Assembly (NCBI GenBank): GCA_937891975.1
Contig: CALAUA010000023.1
Coordinates: 1 to 52,637, forward strand
Reading direction: 5' to 3'
Source: an uncultured Bacteroidales bacterium
Lineage (GTDB): Bacteria; Bacteroidota; Bacteroidia; Bacteroidales; Paludibacteraceae
DNA: 52,637 bases
In this document: positions 6,342 through 15,880 of the stretch, piece after piece
Position numbering within the stretch: the first letter of the stretch is position 1
How the letters are laid out: each line of letters starts with the position of its first letter
The notes under the pieces: model-generated
What the model was told of the DNA's origin: nothing
Seen by the model: the letters and a program-made list of their open reading frames with translations, nothing else
The model's database searches: none
Program-made: the position numbers and the translations under genes

Positions 6342-9290
6342 ATGAAACGAACTATAGTCTTGTTATTGAGCGTATGGATAGGCATACAGGCATATGCCCT
6401 AGACAAGCAACTATTGGCAGACACCCTAACTGCGTATGCAAAGAGCAAAGCATATGTGGGAGAAGTGACCGTGGAGCGAGTACGCGTGAAAAACCAATTC
6501 GTATGGGTGTATACCAACGAAACTCTGGGGCAACTATCGTTGACACCCACCGACGTACAAGAACTGCGACTGCTGATTAGCCAAGTGGTTTTAGGTAACA
6601 ACCAAGGAAGAGTGACCCTACAGACTGGCGATTATGAAATAGGCGAATTGGTGACATCGCTATACCGCCATCGTGCTAAAAATGCACGATACACCCTACC
6701 AGCAACCACCCAATGGGTGACCAACACCTCACGTCCCTACTCTGCTAAACAAGGTTTGGACGGCAAGCATATTGCGCTGTGGGGTAGCCACGGACAATAT
6801 TTCCACCAACCTACCGAATCATGGCGTTGGCAGCGTGCCAAGGTATGGACTACCGTAGAAGACTTATACACCACGAGCTACACGATGCCATTCTTGGTGC
6901 CGATGCTGGAGAACGCAGGCGCGGTAGTAGTGCAACCTCGTGAGCGTGATATCCAAACGCATGAGGAAGTGATAGATGATCGTGATGCAGTTCAAAGTGG
7001 TTCAACATTGTTCGATGTGGTTCAAGATGGAAGTGGTTGGGGAAGAGATGAAGATGGTGTGTTGATGGAAGGGGAGAATCCATTCACTTTTGGCAGTTAT
7101 GCCATAGAAGCAACTGGCAACAAAGTCAAAGGCGAAATGAAATATACCCCATCGCTACCAGAAGGCGAATATGCTGTATATGTAAGCTACAAGACCCTAC
7201 CTAACAGCACCAGCAAAGCGCAATACACCGTCATGCACAAAGGGCAAAAAACCACCTTCTCGGTCAATCAGAAGATGGGTGGTGGCACATGGGTATATCT
7301 TGGCACCTTTGCTTTTGATGGCGACCGTGCAAACAACTACGTGAGTGTAGCAGCCGTGGCTAACGGCAAAGAAGTAGTAACCACTGACGCCGTGAAATTT
7401 GGTGGCGGCATGGGTAGTGTGGCGCGCTATAAACAACCCAATAGTTTTGAGAATGTTCCTTCATCCAAAGAATTGCCCGAAGGTGATGCTGTCATGATTG
7501 ATAGCGTAGAACTGCTTGCTAATCAAGCAAATGCTATCACCAGCGGGCTGCCACGATACATAGAAGCAGCACGCTATTGGATGCAATATTCGGGTATTCC
7601 AGACAGCATTTACAACTACACCGACAGCAAAAATGACTACGTGGACGACTATGCTTCGCGCGGCATATGGGTGAACTATCTGGCAGGTGGTAGTGCAGCC
7701 AATCCCAATCAGTCAGGATTGAATATCCCTCTGCATATGTCGCTCGCTTTTCATACGGATGCTGGCGTGCGAGATGAAGTGATCGGGACACTGATTATCT
7801 ACAAAGATCATGATGATGAGAAATGTAAGACCTACCCTACAGGCAAAAGCCGCATCGTAGCACGCGACTTGGCAGACTATATGCAAACACAGATTGTGGA
7901 GGACATGCGCGCGGTGTATGCCCCCGAATGGACGCGCCGTCAACTAAACAACGGTTCGTATGCAGAAGCACGCCACCCGAAAGTGCCAGCGGTGCTGCTA
8001 GAACTGCTATCGCACCAGAACATGACGGATATGAAGTACGGTCTTGACCCACGTGTGCGATTCACTATCTCGCGTGCAATGTACAAATCCATTTTGCGTT
8101 TTATGCACGAGCAATACGGCACAGAGTATGCGGTACAGCCATTGCCTGTGAATAGTATGGAGATGAGAATGGAGCAAGGAGCAAGGAGTCAAGAACCAAG
8201 ACTTATAAAAGTAACGTGGGAGGCAACGGAAGATACACTAGAGCCAACGGCTAAGCCAACCTACTATATCGTCTATACCCGCCAGAACGATGGCGATTGG
8301 GATAACGGTGTGCGCGTGACAACCAACGAATATACATTCACTCCAGACAAGGGCACACGCTATGATATTCGTGTGGCAGCGGGCAATGCAGGAGGACTGA
8401 GTTTCAAGAGCGAGGTACTATCTGCCTACATTGCACCAGAGGAGAAAGGAGAAGTGCTGATCGTGAACGGCTTCACTCGCGTGAGTGGTCCAGACTGGTG
8501 GCAAGATAGTATCTATGGCGGTATCCGTCCTGCTAGTCATGCTGTGCCATACGGCAAGGGCGTGAACTACATCGGCGAAGTGTATGATTTCGATAGCCGC
8601 AACGAATGGCAGACCGACGACAACTGCGGTTGGGGTATGTGCCACAGCGACCATATGAATCACCCTACCGTGGGCAACACATTCGATTATCCTGCTATGC
8701 ACGGAAGAGTATTGGCAGAGATGGGCTATTCGTATGTCAGCACCAGTGTGGCTGCTGTAGATAGCATTGCTGATTATGATGCTGTGGATGTGATTCTCGG
8801 TAAGCAAAAGACTGTCATCATGGGCAAGGACACCTCCTTCCATTGTATGCCTACAAACTTGCAACATGCGCTTACCCACTACTTGCAACATGGTGGTCGA
8901 TTGCTGCTCTCTGGCGCACATATAGCTAGCGACATACAGAGCGACGAAGATAAAGCATTTATCAAGAACCAGTTGCACTATGAGTTCCGTTGCACCCATG
9001 CTTCGCGAACTGGTAAGGTACGCATCGAACGCCAGTTACCAAGGGGTAATTACACCTTCCGCACTGAACCTAACGAGGAGCAGTTGCATACCGAGAACGC
9101 AGACGGTATCTACCCTGCAGAGGATGGTATAGTGGTAGCACGTTTCCCAGAGGTGAATGTGGCGGCTGCTATAGCACATGATGCATCAGAAGCAGGCGGT
9201 GCAAAGACACTATGCTGGAGTTTCATGCTCGAGAGCGCATACGACTTTGATATATTGTATAAAGAAAGTATCAATTGGCTGATAAAATAA
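6342..9290 (+). CDS. Exported N-acetylmuramoyl-L-alanine amidase-like protein with golvesin and FN3 domains
   Basis: 982 residues with an Sec signal peptide (MKRTIVLLLSVWIGIQAYA). An Amidase_3 fold seems split by an insert. The first part has KHIALWGSHG and MLENAGAVVV; the second has LAFHTDAG and VPAVLLELLSHQN, which supply the expected zinc His and catalytic Glu. Between them, near residues 225-360, lies a golvesin/xanthan-lyase-like beta domain (EGEYAVYVSYKT ... YVSVAAVANGKEVVTTDAVK). An FN3-like domain (near 610-700) and an unassigned domain of about 270 residues complete the protein. Homologues are often annotated xanthan lyase, but the visible motifs favour peptidoglycan amide hydrolysis. 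The ATG at 6342 begins the signal peptide; an upstream in-frame start would precede the promoter. First gene of a same-strand run to 17422. Confidence 0.8.
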   Translation: MKRTIVLLLSVWIGIQAYALDKQLLADTLTAYAKSKAYVGEVTVERVRVKNQFVWVYTNETLGQLSLTPTDVQELRLLISQVVLGNNQGRVTLQTGDYEIGELVTSLYRHRAKNARYTLPATTQWVTNTSRPYSAKQGLDGKHIALWGSHGQYFHQPTESWRWQRAKVWTTVEDLYTTSYTMPFLVPMLENAGAVVVQPRERDIQTHEEVIDDRDAVQSGSTLFDVVQDGSGWGRDEDGVLMEGENPFTFGSYAIEATGNKVKGEMKYTPSLPEGEYAVYVSYKTLPNSTSKAQYTVMHKGQKTTFSVNQKMGGGTWVYLGTFAFDGDRANNYVSVAAVANGKEVVTTDAVKFGGGMGSVARYKQPNSFENVPSSKELPEGDAVMIDSVELLANQANAITSGLPRYIEAARYWMQYSGIPDSIYNYTDSKNDYVDDYASRGIWVNYLAGGSAANPNQSGLNIPLHMSLAFHTDAGVRDEVIGTLIIYKDHDDEKCKTYPTGKSRIVARDLADYMQTQIVEDMRAVYAPEWTRRQLNNGSYAEARHPKVPAVLLELLSHQNMTDMKYGLDPRVRFTISRAMYKSILRFMHEQYGTEYAVQPLPVNSMEMRMEQGARSQEPRLIKVTWEATEDTLEPTAKPTYYIVYTRQNDGDWDNGVRVTTNEYTFTPDKGTRYDIRVAAGNAGGLSFKSEVLSAYIAPEEKGEVLIVNGFTRVSGPDWWQDSIYGGIRPASHAVPYGKGVNYIGEVYDFDSRNEWQTDDNCGWGMCHSDHMNHPTVGNTFDYPAMHGRVLAEMGYSYVSTSVAAVDSIADYDAVDVILGKQKTVIMGKDTSFHCMPTNLQHALTHYLQHGGRLLLSGAHIASDIQSDEDKAFIKNQLHYEFRCTHASRTGKVRIERQLPRGNYTFRTEPNEEQLHTENADGIYPAEDGIVVARFPEVNVAAAIAHDASEAGGAKTLCWSFMLESAYDFDILYKESINWLIK

Positions 9291-9331
9291 TATAGATATT
9301 AGACCGCCTTCGGCTGTTAGAAGTTAGAAAT

Positions 9332-10735
9332 ATGAAAAAGAAGAACTTACCATTACTGCAAAACATTGAGATTACGGGCATTGCTGCTGAGGGCAAAGCC
9401 ATCACCCGTGTGGACGATATGGTGCTGTTTGTGCCATACTGCGTGCCAGGCGATATTGTGGATATACAAGTAACCCGCAAGAAACACTCCTTTATGGAGG
9501 GACGTGTGGAGCGTATCGTTATCCCCTCTCCCACCCGCTGCGAACCCGTATGCAAGCACTACGGCGAGTGCGGTGGATGCAAATGGCAGATCCTTCCCTA
9601 TGAGGAGCAACTGCGCCACAAGCAACAGCAGATTGTGGATAACCTCACCCGTATTGGTAAGATTGATTTGCCAGAAATCTCCCCTATCCTCGGTAGTAAG
9701 GAGATTTATGAGTACCGCAATAAACTAGAGTTTACTTTCTCCGACCGCAAATGGCTAAGTTGGGATACCATCCGCCAAGCAGGCGGACTGGAGAACGTGG
9801 ACAATACCCACGGGCTTGGTTTTCATATCCCCAATTGCTTTGATAAGGTACTAGATATCACCGAATGCCACCTTATGCCCGAAATCAACAACCGCATACG
9901 CAATGGCATACGCGAATATGCTCGCTCACTAGGTATTACCTTCTACAACGAACATGCACACGAGGGACAACTACGCACCCTTATTTTGCGTTCGAACCAC
10001 AAAGGTGAGATTATGCTCATTGTTGTTTGGGCAGACGAACCCGACATGCGCGTGATGGAGTATATCCGCGATTCGTTCCCCGAGATTATCAGCTTGTTGT
10101 ATGTTGTCAATCGCAAGTTCAACGACACGATTGGTGACCAAGAAGTACACGTTTTCCATGGTCAAGACCATATCATGGAGCAGATGGAAAATCTGCAATT
10201 CAAGGTAGGTCCTAAGTCGTTCTACCAAACCAACACCTTGCAGGCCTACGAACTCTATAAGGTAGCACGCGAGTTTGCAGGGCTGACGGGCAACGAATTG
10301 GTGTTTGACCTCTATACAGGTACGGGTACCATCGCCAACTTCGTGGCACACCAAGCCCGTCAGGTGATTGGTATTGAGTATGTGCCAGAGGCGATTGAAG
10401 ATGCAAAAGTGAATGCGAAAATCAACCATTTGGACAATACGCTTTTCTTCGCGGGTGATATGAAAGACATTTTGAACGAGAACTTTATCGCGCAGTATGG
10501 TCGTCCCGATGTGATTATCACCGACCCACCCCGCGCTGGTATGCATGAGGATGTGATTAATACGATATTGTTTGCCGAGCCAAAGCGTATTGTGTATGTG
10601 AGTTGCAACCCTGCTACACAGGCACGCGATTTGAATATGTTGGACAGCAAATATCGCGTGGTGAAGGTGCAACCTGTGGATATGTTTCCTCATACACACC
10701 ATGTGGAGAACGTGGTGTTGCTGGAGAAGAGGTAG
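9332..10735 (+). CDS. rlmD: 23S rRNA (uracil-5-)-methyltransferase RlmD/TrmA family
   Basis: 467 residues. An N-terminal TRAM domain (about 5-65) is followed by the four-cysteine iron-sulfur cluster region CEPVCKHYGECGGCKWQ (near 68-84). The SAM-binding fold has VFDLYTGTGTIA and the catalytic region carries DPPRAGMHEDV and YVSCNPATQARDL, the latter with the nucleophilic Cys. This makes C5-methyluridine in 23S rRNA (U1939-type); some Bacteroidota homologues could act at other uridines, so the exact site is not certain. It starts 42 bases after the amidase gene and probably belongs to the same transcript. Confidence 0.93.
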   Translation: MKKKNLPLLQNIEITGIAAEGKAITRVDDMVLFVPYCVPGDIVDIQVTRKKHSFMEGRVERIVIPSPTRCEPVCKHYGECGGCKWQILPYEEQLRHKQQQIVDNLTRIGKIDLPEISPILGSKEIYEYRNKLEFTFSDRKWLSWDTIRQAGGLENVDNTHGLGFHIPNCFDKVLDITECHLMPEINNRIRNGIREYARSLGITFYNEHAHEGQLRTLILRSNHKGEIMLIVVWADEPDMRVMEYIRDSFPEIISLLYVVNRKFNDTIGDQEVHVFHGQDHIMEQMENLQFKVGPKSFYQTNTLQAYELYKVAREFAGLTGNELVFDLYTGTGTIANFVAHQARQVIGIEYVPEAIEDAKVNAKINHLDNTLFFAGDMKDILNENFIAQYGRPDVIITDPPRAGMHEDVINTILFAEPKRIVYVSCNPATQARDLNMLDSKYRVVKVQPVDMFPHTHHVENVVLLEKR

Positions 10736-10783
10736 TGTTTAGGGTTTAGTGAACGCTACGCTACTGTTTAGAGGTTAGAGGCG
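10736..10783. repeat. Intergenic repeat, copy R1
   Basis: Core GTTTAGTGAAC (10744-10754), a short GC-rich centre GCTACGCT, then ACTGTTTAGAGG. The same frame recurs at 13644-13680, 40527-40602 (reverse) and 52204-52240 (reverse). The remaining 70 bases before the next gene hold only A/T-rich sequence and no gene. Confidence 0.65.
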
Positions 10784-10854
10784 AGGAGTTTGAACCAATA
10801 AACATATTCAACCATAAACTGATAAACTCATAAACTACTAAACTAAGGCGAGAG

Positions 10855-12258
10855 ATGATAACGTTGTTGGCAATATTCTTTTTGCAGTTCACCGACAAGG
10901 TGGGCAGTGAGCGTGTGTGCCTTAGCCCAACGGCAATGGAGATGCGCAAAGCAAGAGATATAGCTATCGACTCATTGGATTATGCTGTTTCGCCTATGTA
11001 TTTGGACTCGGTCAAAACTATCGGGGCAAAGATATTGCACCACTCACGATGGATGAATGGGGCTACCGTGGAAGCGAGTGAAGAGGTAATTCGTAGGATA
11101 GAGAAATGTGCGTTTGTGGATACCATTTATCTCACACGAACGGATGACTATTCCATCGATATCCCTTCGGTATCCCTTCGCAAAAGGATGGCTATAGGCA
11201 ATGATGCTATGCGACGAGTAGGCGAAGAGGCAAGTACGGAGCAATTGGCTCAACTCAATCTCCTGCCTCTCCACCAAGCAGGCTACAAAGGCAAAGGCAT
11301 ACGCATTGGATTAGCAGACGGAGGATTCTACAACGCGGATAGTCTAGCTGCACTTCCCCGAGAACAATGGCTCGGCTATGCAGATTTTACAGATGATGAA
11401 GACGATTTCTTTGGCAACAGTGGCAATCATGGTACGTTGTGCTTAAGTAGCATAGTAGCGAAACACGAGGATTATGAAGGCGCAGCTAGCGAAGCAGAAT
11501 ACTATTTATTCAAAACCGAAGAAGAATATACCGAAAGCCCAAAAGAGATTGACAACTGGATTGCAGCAATCGAAATGGCAGACTCGTTAGGAGTGCATAT
11601 CGTATCCACTTCTTTGGGATATACCACCTTTGATAATGAGGAGTTTAACTTTGCCTACGCAGATATGGATGGTCGCACTTCTCGCGGAGCTCAAGCAGCA
11701 CTTATCGCAGCTCGCAAGGGGATGTTGCTCGTTGCAGCAGCAGGCAACGATGGCAACAAAGCATGGCACTACCTCTCCACCCCTGCCGACGCCGACAGCA
11801 TATTGAGCGTAGGAGCTGTGGATATGGCAGGAGAAGTGGCAGCGTTTTCGTCGTATGGTCCGTCGGCAGACGGCAGAGTGAAGCCTGAAGTGTGTGCAAT
11901 GGGTGCAGGAACGGCATTGATTAATCCCTCCAACAACGAAGTAATAAACAGCAATGGCACGAGTTTTGCATGTCCATTGGTGGCAGGTATGGCAGCATGC
12001 CTGTGGTCCGCTCTACCCAATGCGACAAACATGGAGATACGCGAACGGATTATCCGCTCGGCGGATAGATACACACAGCCACATGAGCAATATGGCTATG
12101 GCATACCCGATGCGTGGCTGGCATATCAACATACCACTAGCATCACAACGATAATCAATCCACCACAAGCAACGAAAATAATGAAGGATGGACAGTTATA
12201 CATCCTATACAATAATGAGTATTATACCATTCTAGGTAACGAAATAAGCAAACAATAA
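10855..12258 (+). CDS. S8 subtilisin-like serine protease, probably exported
   Basis: 467 residues. The catalytic triad is visible: Asp in GIRIGLADGGF (near residue 150), His in SGNHGTLC (near 192) and Ser in NGTSFACPLVAG (near 370). The His motif is NHGT rather than the usual HGTHVAG. The N-terminus (MITLLAIFFLQF) is a short, poor signal sequence without a basic n-region; the true start might use another codon, although an AG-rich stretch precedes this ATG. The last 30 residues (DGQLYILYNNEYYTILG) resemble a short C-terminal motif seen on exported Bacteroidales proteins and could be a reduced sorting signal. It ends four bases before the cupin-ManA gene, so the two are an operon. Its substrate is unknown. 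Confidence 0.85.
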   Translation: MITLLAIFFLQFTDKVGSERVCLSPTAMEMRKARDIAIDSLDYAVSPMYLDSVKTIGAKILHHSRWMNGATVEASEEVIRRIEKCAFVDTIYLTRTDDYSIDIPSVSLRKRMAIGNDAMRRVGEEASTEQLAQLNLLPLHQAGYKGKGIRIGLADGGFYNADSLAALPREQWLGYADFTDDEDDFFGNSGNHGTLCLSSIVAKHEDYEGAASEAEYYLFKTEEEYTESPKEIDNWIAAIEMADSLGVHIVSTSLGYTTFDNEEFNFAYADMDGRTSRGAQAALIAARKGMLLVAAAGNDGNKAWHYLSTPADADSILSVGAVDMAGEVAAFSSYGPSADGRVKPEVCAMGAGTALINPSNNEVINSNGTSFACPLVAGMAACLWSALPNATNMEIRERIIRSADRYTQPHEQYGYGIPDAWLAYQHTTSITTIINPPQATKIMKDGQLYILYNNEYYTILGNEISKQ

Positions 12259-12262
12259 ACCT

Positions 12263-13642
12263 ATGCATAGACATTTGAATGACATCGTATCAACAGGTAC
12301 ATCGTATGAGATGGGACTGAAACGCGTGCTGCTATCATCAAGAGAAAGTGGATGTAGCATTACGCAGATAGCTGTAATAGAACTGAAAGCAGGCGAAAAA
12401 AGCGCACAACATATTCACCCTGACCTACAAGATGCGTTTTTCATTTTAGATGGCGAGATTGACATCACAATAGATGGCGAAGTGAATCACTGCAAGGCAG
12501 AAGATTTTGTGTTCGTAGAACATCTGAAATCCTACGAACTGCATGCCATCACCGATGTACGCATGCTAGCTATGGGATGCGTGATTGAATCACAACGCAC
12601 CAAGCTATACCCTATCCTATTTGAGCCCAACCTACGTACCATGGTATGGGGAGGCAGACGACTGACCGAATGGAAGAAACTGCCTATGCAGGAGAATATA
12701 GGCGAGAGTTGGGAAGTATCAACACATGATTTGCTACCATCCGTAATAGCCAATGGCACATGGGCAGGATATGAGCTACGCGAAGTAATCGCCAAGATGC
12801 CTGAAGCGATACTGGGCAAGGCAGTGGCAAAGAAATACAAGAATCAGTTGCCGCTTCTAGTAAAATTGATTGACACCAAGAGTGATCTAAGCGTACAAGT
12901 ACATCCCGATGACACCATGGCGCAACGCGAACACAATGATCGAGGCAAAACAGAGATGTGGTATGTGGTGGACGCTGAAAAAGACGCCTACATTTATGCA
13001 GGATTCAAAGAGGAATTATCCCCAGAGGAATATGCTAAGCGTGTGGCAGACGGTAGCATCATGGATGCACTAGCAAAACATGAAATACGCACAGGAGATG
13101 TATTCTACATCCCAGCAGGACGCGTGCACGCCATCGGCAAAGGAGTGATGCTAGTGGAGGTACAGCAGTCGTCAGATAGAACCTATCGCATCTACGACTA
13201 TGGTCGTATGGGACTTGACGGCAAACCACGCGAACTGCATACCGAGTTAGCCGCACAAGCACTGGACTATCAAGTATATAAAGAATATAAAAATAGTTAT
13301 ACCGATAGTATAGACAAAGCCAATCCATGTCTAGATACCGAGCACTTTAGCGTGCGCGTGGTATCAATCAAGCAAGCGATACGCAGAAACATGATTGGGT
13401 ATGACTCATTTGTGATACAGACTTGTACAAAGGGTGCATGCACCGTGCGCATACGCAGTACGCAAGATGAGATTCGATTAGAAGAAAGCCAATCGTGCCT
13501 CATACCAGCCGCCATTGCAGACTATGACATCATACCCATAAGTCCAGAGGTGAAATTGCTGGAGTCGTATATCAACAATAGCACACAAAGTACCTTGAAA
13601 AAACTGATTTCGCAGTTCCTGCATATGAGTAGTAATGTATAG
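12263..13642 (+). CDS. Cupin domain fused to class I mannose-6-phosphate isomerase
   Basis: 459 residues. Residues 1-110 form a separate cupin (HIHPDLQDAFFILDGEI) and residues about 115-459 are a type I phosphomannose isomerase. Visible motifs include QVHPDD, KTEMWYVVD and AGRVHAIGKGVMLVEVQQ, which hold the zinc-binding His, Glu and Gln residues. The isomerase interconverts fructose 6-phosphate and mannose 6-phosphate to feed GDP-mannose and fucose pathways. The extra N-terminal cupin is unusual in that standard ManA proteins of this length class (about 320 residues) lack it; it keeps two His and may bind a sugar or metal. It follows the subtilisin gene after four bases. Confidence 0.88.
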   Translation: MHRHLNDIVSTGTSYEMGLKRVLLSSRESGCSITQIAVIELKAGEKSAQHIHPDLQDAFFILDGEIDITIDGEVNHCKAEDFVFVEHLKSYELHAITDVRMLAMGCVIESQRTKLYPILFEPNLRTMVWGGRRLTEWKKLPMQENIGESWEVSTHDLLPSVIANGTWAGYELREVIAKMPEAILGKAVAKKYKNQLPLLVKLIDTKSDLSVQVHPDDTMAQREHNDRGKTEMWYVVDAEKDAYIYAGFKEELSPEEYAKRVADGSIMDALAKHEIRTGDVFYIPAGRVHAIGKGVMLVEVQQSSDRTYRIYDYGRMGLDGKPRELHTELAAQALDYQVYKEYKNSYTDSIDKANPCLDTEHFSVRVVSIKQAIRRNMIGYDSFVIQTCTKGACTVRIRSTQDEIRLEESQSCLIPAAIADYDIIPISPEVKLLESYINNSTQSTLKKLISQFLHMSSNV

Positions 13643-13680
13643 AGTTGAGTGAACGCACCAGAGGTGCTACTGTTTAGAGT
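13641..13680. repeat. Intergenic repeat, copy R2, with perfect hairpin
   Basis: GTTGAGTGAAC (13644-13654), hairpin GCACC-AGA-GGTGC (13655-13667), then TACTGTTTAGAG. It has the same flanks as copy R1 but a different, self-complementary centre. Confidence 0.65.
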
Positions 13681-13705
13681 ATAATTAAATAAAACAAACA
13701 AAAAT

Positions 13706-14986
13706 ATGACAAAAGATTCTGTAATTTTTGACATTATCCAACGCGAGAAAGAGCGTCAGATGAAAGGCATCGAATTGATTGCCAGTGAAAACTTCGTGAG
13801 CGAACAAGTCATGCAAGCCATGGGCAGTGTACTCACCAACAAATATGCCGAGGGTTATCCTGGCAAGCGCTACTACGGCGGCTGTGAGGTGGTGGACGAG
13901 AGCGAGAATATCGCTCGTCAACGCCTGTGTGAGCTCTTCGGTGCAGAGTATGCCAACGTGCAACCTCACTCTGGTGCACAAGCCAATATGGCTGTATTCA
14001 TGGCATGTCTGAAGGCTGGCGACACCTTCCTCGGACTCAACCTCAGCCATGGCGGTCACCTCAGCCACGGTTCGCCAGTCAACTTCTCGGGCTTGATGTT
14101 CAACGCACTAGAGTACAACGTGAAAGAGGATACAGGTCGCGTGGACTACGACCAACTCGAGCAAGTGGCACGCGAGCACAAACCCAAACTCATCATCGCA
14201 GGCGCAAGTGCATACAGTCGCGAATGGGATTATGCACGTATCCGCCGTGTGGCAGACGAGATTGGTGCACTCTTCATGGTAGATATGGCGCACCCAGCGG
14301 GACTGATTGCAGCAGGACTATTGGAGAACCCCGTGAAACACGCACATATCGTGACCTCCACCACCCACAAGACCCTGCGTGGTCCTCGCGGAGGTATCAT
14401 CTTGATGGGCAAGGACTTCCCTAACCCATGGGGCAAGACCACACCAAAGGGCGAGGTGAAGATGATGTCCGCATTGCTCGACTCTGCCGTGTTCCCAGGC
14501 ACACAAGGTGGACCATTGGAGCACGTGATTGCTGCAAAAGCAGTGGCATTTGGCGAAGCATTGCAACCCGAGTTTAAGGAGTATCAATTGCAAGTCAAGA
14601 AGAACGCAGCTGCTATGGCTAAGGCATTGATGGAGAAAGGCTATAAAATCATCTCTGACGGTACGGACAACCACTCTATGCTCGTGGACTTGCGCACCAA
14701 GTATCCTGAATTGACGGGTAAGGTGGCAGAGAAAGCCCTCGTGGCAGCTGACATCACCACCAACAAGAACATGGTGCCATTCGACTCACGCAGCGCTTTC
14801 CAAACCAGTGGACTACGCTTCGGTACACCTGCTATCACTACCCGCGGACTGAAAGAGGACAAGATGGCATGGATAGTAGAACTCATCGACCGCGTATTGA
14901 GCAACCCAGAGTCGGAGGAGAATATCGCAGCAGTACGTGCTGAGGTGAATGCAGAGATGGTGAAATATCCATTGTTTGCATGGTAA
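13706..14986 (+). CDS. glyA: Serine hydroxymethyltransferase
   Basis: 426 residues, full length. The PLP-binding lysine sits in VTSTTHKTLRGPRGG (near residue 222). Other family motifs are ELIASENFVS near the start, YAEGYPGKRYYGG, and the substrate-binding VDMAHPAGLIAAG. The cytosolic enzyme converts serine and tetrahydrofolate to glycine and 5,10-methylene-tetrahydrofolate. An intergenic repeat precedes it, and it is 25 bases from the next gene. Confidence 0.97.
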   Translation: MTKDSVIFDIIQREKERQMKGIELIASENFVSEQVMQAMGSVLTNKYAEGYPGKRYYGGCEVVDESENIARQRLCELFGAEYANVQPHSGAQANMAVFMACLKAGDTFLGLNLSHGGHLSHGSPVNFSGLMFNALEYNVKEDTGRVDYDQLEQVAREHKPKLIIAGASAYSREWDYARIRRVADEIGALFMVDMAHPAGLIAAGLLENPVKHAHIVTSTTHKTLRGPRGGIILMGKDFPNPWGKTTPKGEVKMMSALLDSAVFPGTQGGPLEHVIAAKAVAFGEALQPEFKEYQLQVKKNAAAMAKALMEKGYKIISDGTDNHSMLVDLRTKYPELTGKVAEKALVAADITTNKNMVPFDSRSAFQTSGLRFGTPAITTRGLKEDKMAWIVELIDRVLSNPESEENIAAVRAEVNAEMVKYPLFAW

Positions 14987-15010
14987 TTATAAATTAGGAA
15001 TTAAGCATTT

Positions 15011-15385
15011 ATGGCGGAGAGAATTCCGTTTACAACACCATCGAAGGGGATCTTCAAGGACAGAGGCAGCAAGTTTCTATCCTTTGCAGAGCCTATCACC
15101 GATGAAGAGCATGCCAAGGAGCGCATCAAGTGGTACAAAAAGAAGTACCACGATGCGCGCCATGTATGCTATGCCTACCGCCTAGGCGAAAACCTATGGC
15201 GCACTAAGGATGATGGCGAACCACATGGTACGGCAGGTATGCCTATACTTCGCAGTATAGATGCTAAAAACTTGGACAATATCTTGGTGGTGGTGGTGCG
15301 CTATTTTGGCGGTACACTATTGGGTACAGGCGGACTGATGGTGGCATATCGCGAAGCAACAAAAGATGCGCTGAAGGAGTTTTAG
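15011..15385 (+). CDS. IMPACT/YigZ family protein, short form
   Basis: 124 residues matching the IMPACT N-terminal domain (UPF0029): KGIFKDRGSKFL at the start, HVCYAYRLG, DDGEPHGTAGMP and VVRYFGGTLLGTGGL. Escherichia coli YigZ continues with a second ferredoxin-like domain (DUF1949) of about 80 residues that is absent here; the stop codon directly follows LKEF and is merged with a GTTTAG repeat tract. The short form may be natural for this lineage or the tail may have been lost to the repeat. The function of the family in bacteria is unresolved. Confidence 0.88.
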   Translation: MAERIPFTTPSKGIFKDRGSKFLSFAEPITDEEHAKERIKWYKKKYHDARHVCYAYRLGENLWRTKDDGEPHGTAGMPILRSIDAKNLDNILVVVVRYFGGTLLGTGGLMVAYREATKDALKEF

Positions 15386-15430
15386 TGTTTAGAGTTTAGA
15401 GTTTAGTGTTTAGAGTTTAGTGTTTAGAGA
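15383..15430. repeat. Short GTTTAG(A/T) tandem tract
   Basis: Five to six adjoining copies of GTTTAGA or GTTTAGT fill the whole gap between the IMPACT-family stop codon and the coaD start. The unit is the arm of the dispersed R1/R2 repeat family without the central GC-rich part. Confidence 0.7.
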
Positions 15431-15868
15431 ATGAAGAGAGCTATTTTTCCAGGGAGTTTTGACCCATTTACCATTGGACATCATGATATCGTGATGCGTG
15501 GGTTGAATATCTTTGACGAGATTGTGATTGGTATCGGCAAGAACAGCAACAAACAAGAGACGTTTCCACTGCAAGAGCGATTGGAAAGAATAAAACAAGC
15601 CTATGCCGATGAACCACGTGTGAAAGTGGAAGTGTACGAAGGATTGACCATCGATTTTGTAGCCAAACATCATGCAAAACACATCTTACGTGGAGTAAGA
15701 TCGGTGAAAGACTTTGAATATGAGCGCGATATAGCGGAAGCAAACAAACAATTATCGGGCATAGAGACCGTAATACTATACACCCGACCAGAATTGGCAC
15801 ATATATCCTCATCTCTAGTTAGGGAACTATATGCCTTTGGTAAGGATGTGAGTAAGCTGATGGTTTAG
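15431..15868 (+). CDS. coaD: Phosphopantetheine adenylyltransferase
   Basis: 145 residues. The nucleotidyltransferase signature is FPGSFDPFTIGHHDI near the N-terminus, followed by LRGVRSVKDFEYERDIA and the SSSLVREL motif (ISSSLVRE) near the C-terminus. It transfers AMP from ATP to 4'-phosphopantetheine in coenzyme A synthesis. The cytosolic enzyme is slightly shorter than the 155-165 residues usual in proteobacteria. It is 12 bases before the processing protease gene. Confidence 0.96.
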   Translation: MKRAIFPGSFDPFTIGHHDIVMRGLNIFDEIVIGIGKNSNKQETFPLQERLERIKQAYADEPRVKVEVYEGLTIDFVAKHHAKHILRGVRSVKDFEYERDIAEANKQLSGIETVILYTRPELAHISSSLVRELYAFGKDVSKLMV

Positions 15869-15880
15869 TGTTGAGAAGTT

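Noticed and set aside
6017..6601. Minus-strand open frame spanning the divergent promoter region
   Set aside because: It overlaps two good promoters and two real genes in the wrong frame.
8418..8999. Minus-strand open frame (193 codons)
   Set aside because: Antisense to the amidase/golvesin gene and without recognisable features.
9971..10702. Minus-strand open frame (243 codons)
   Set aside because: Antisense to rlmD; His- and Cys-rich composition typical of a shadow frame.
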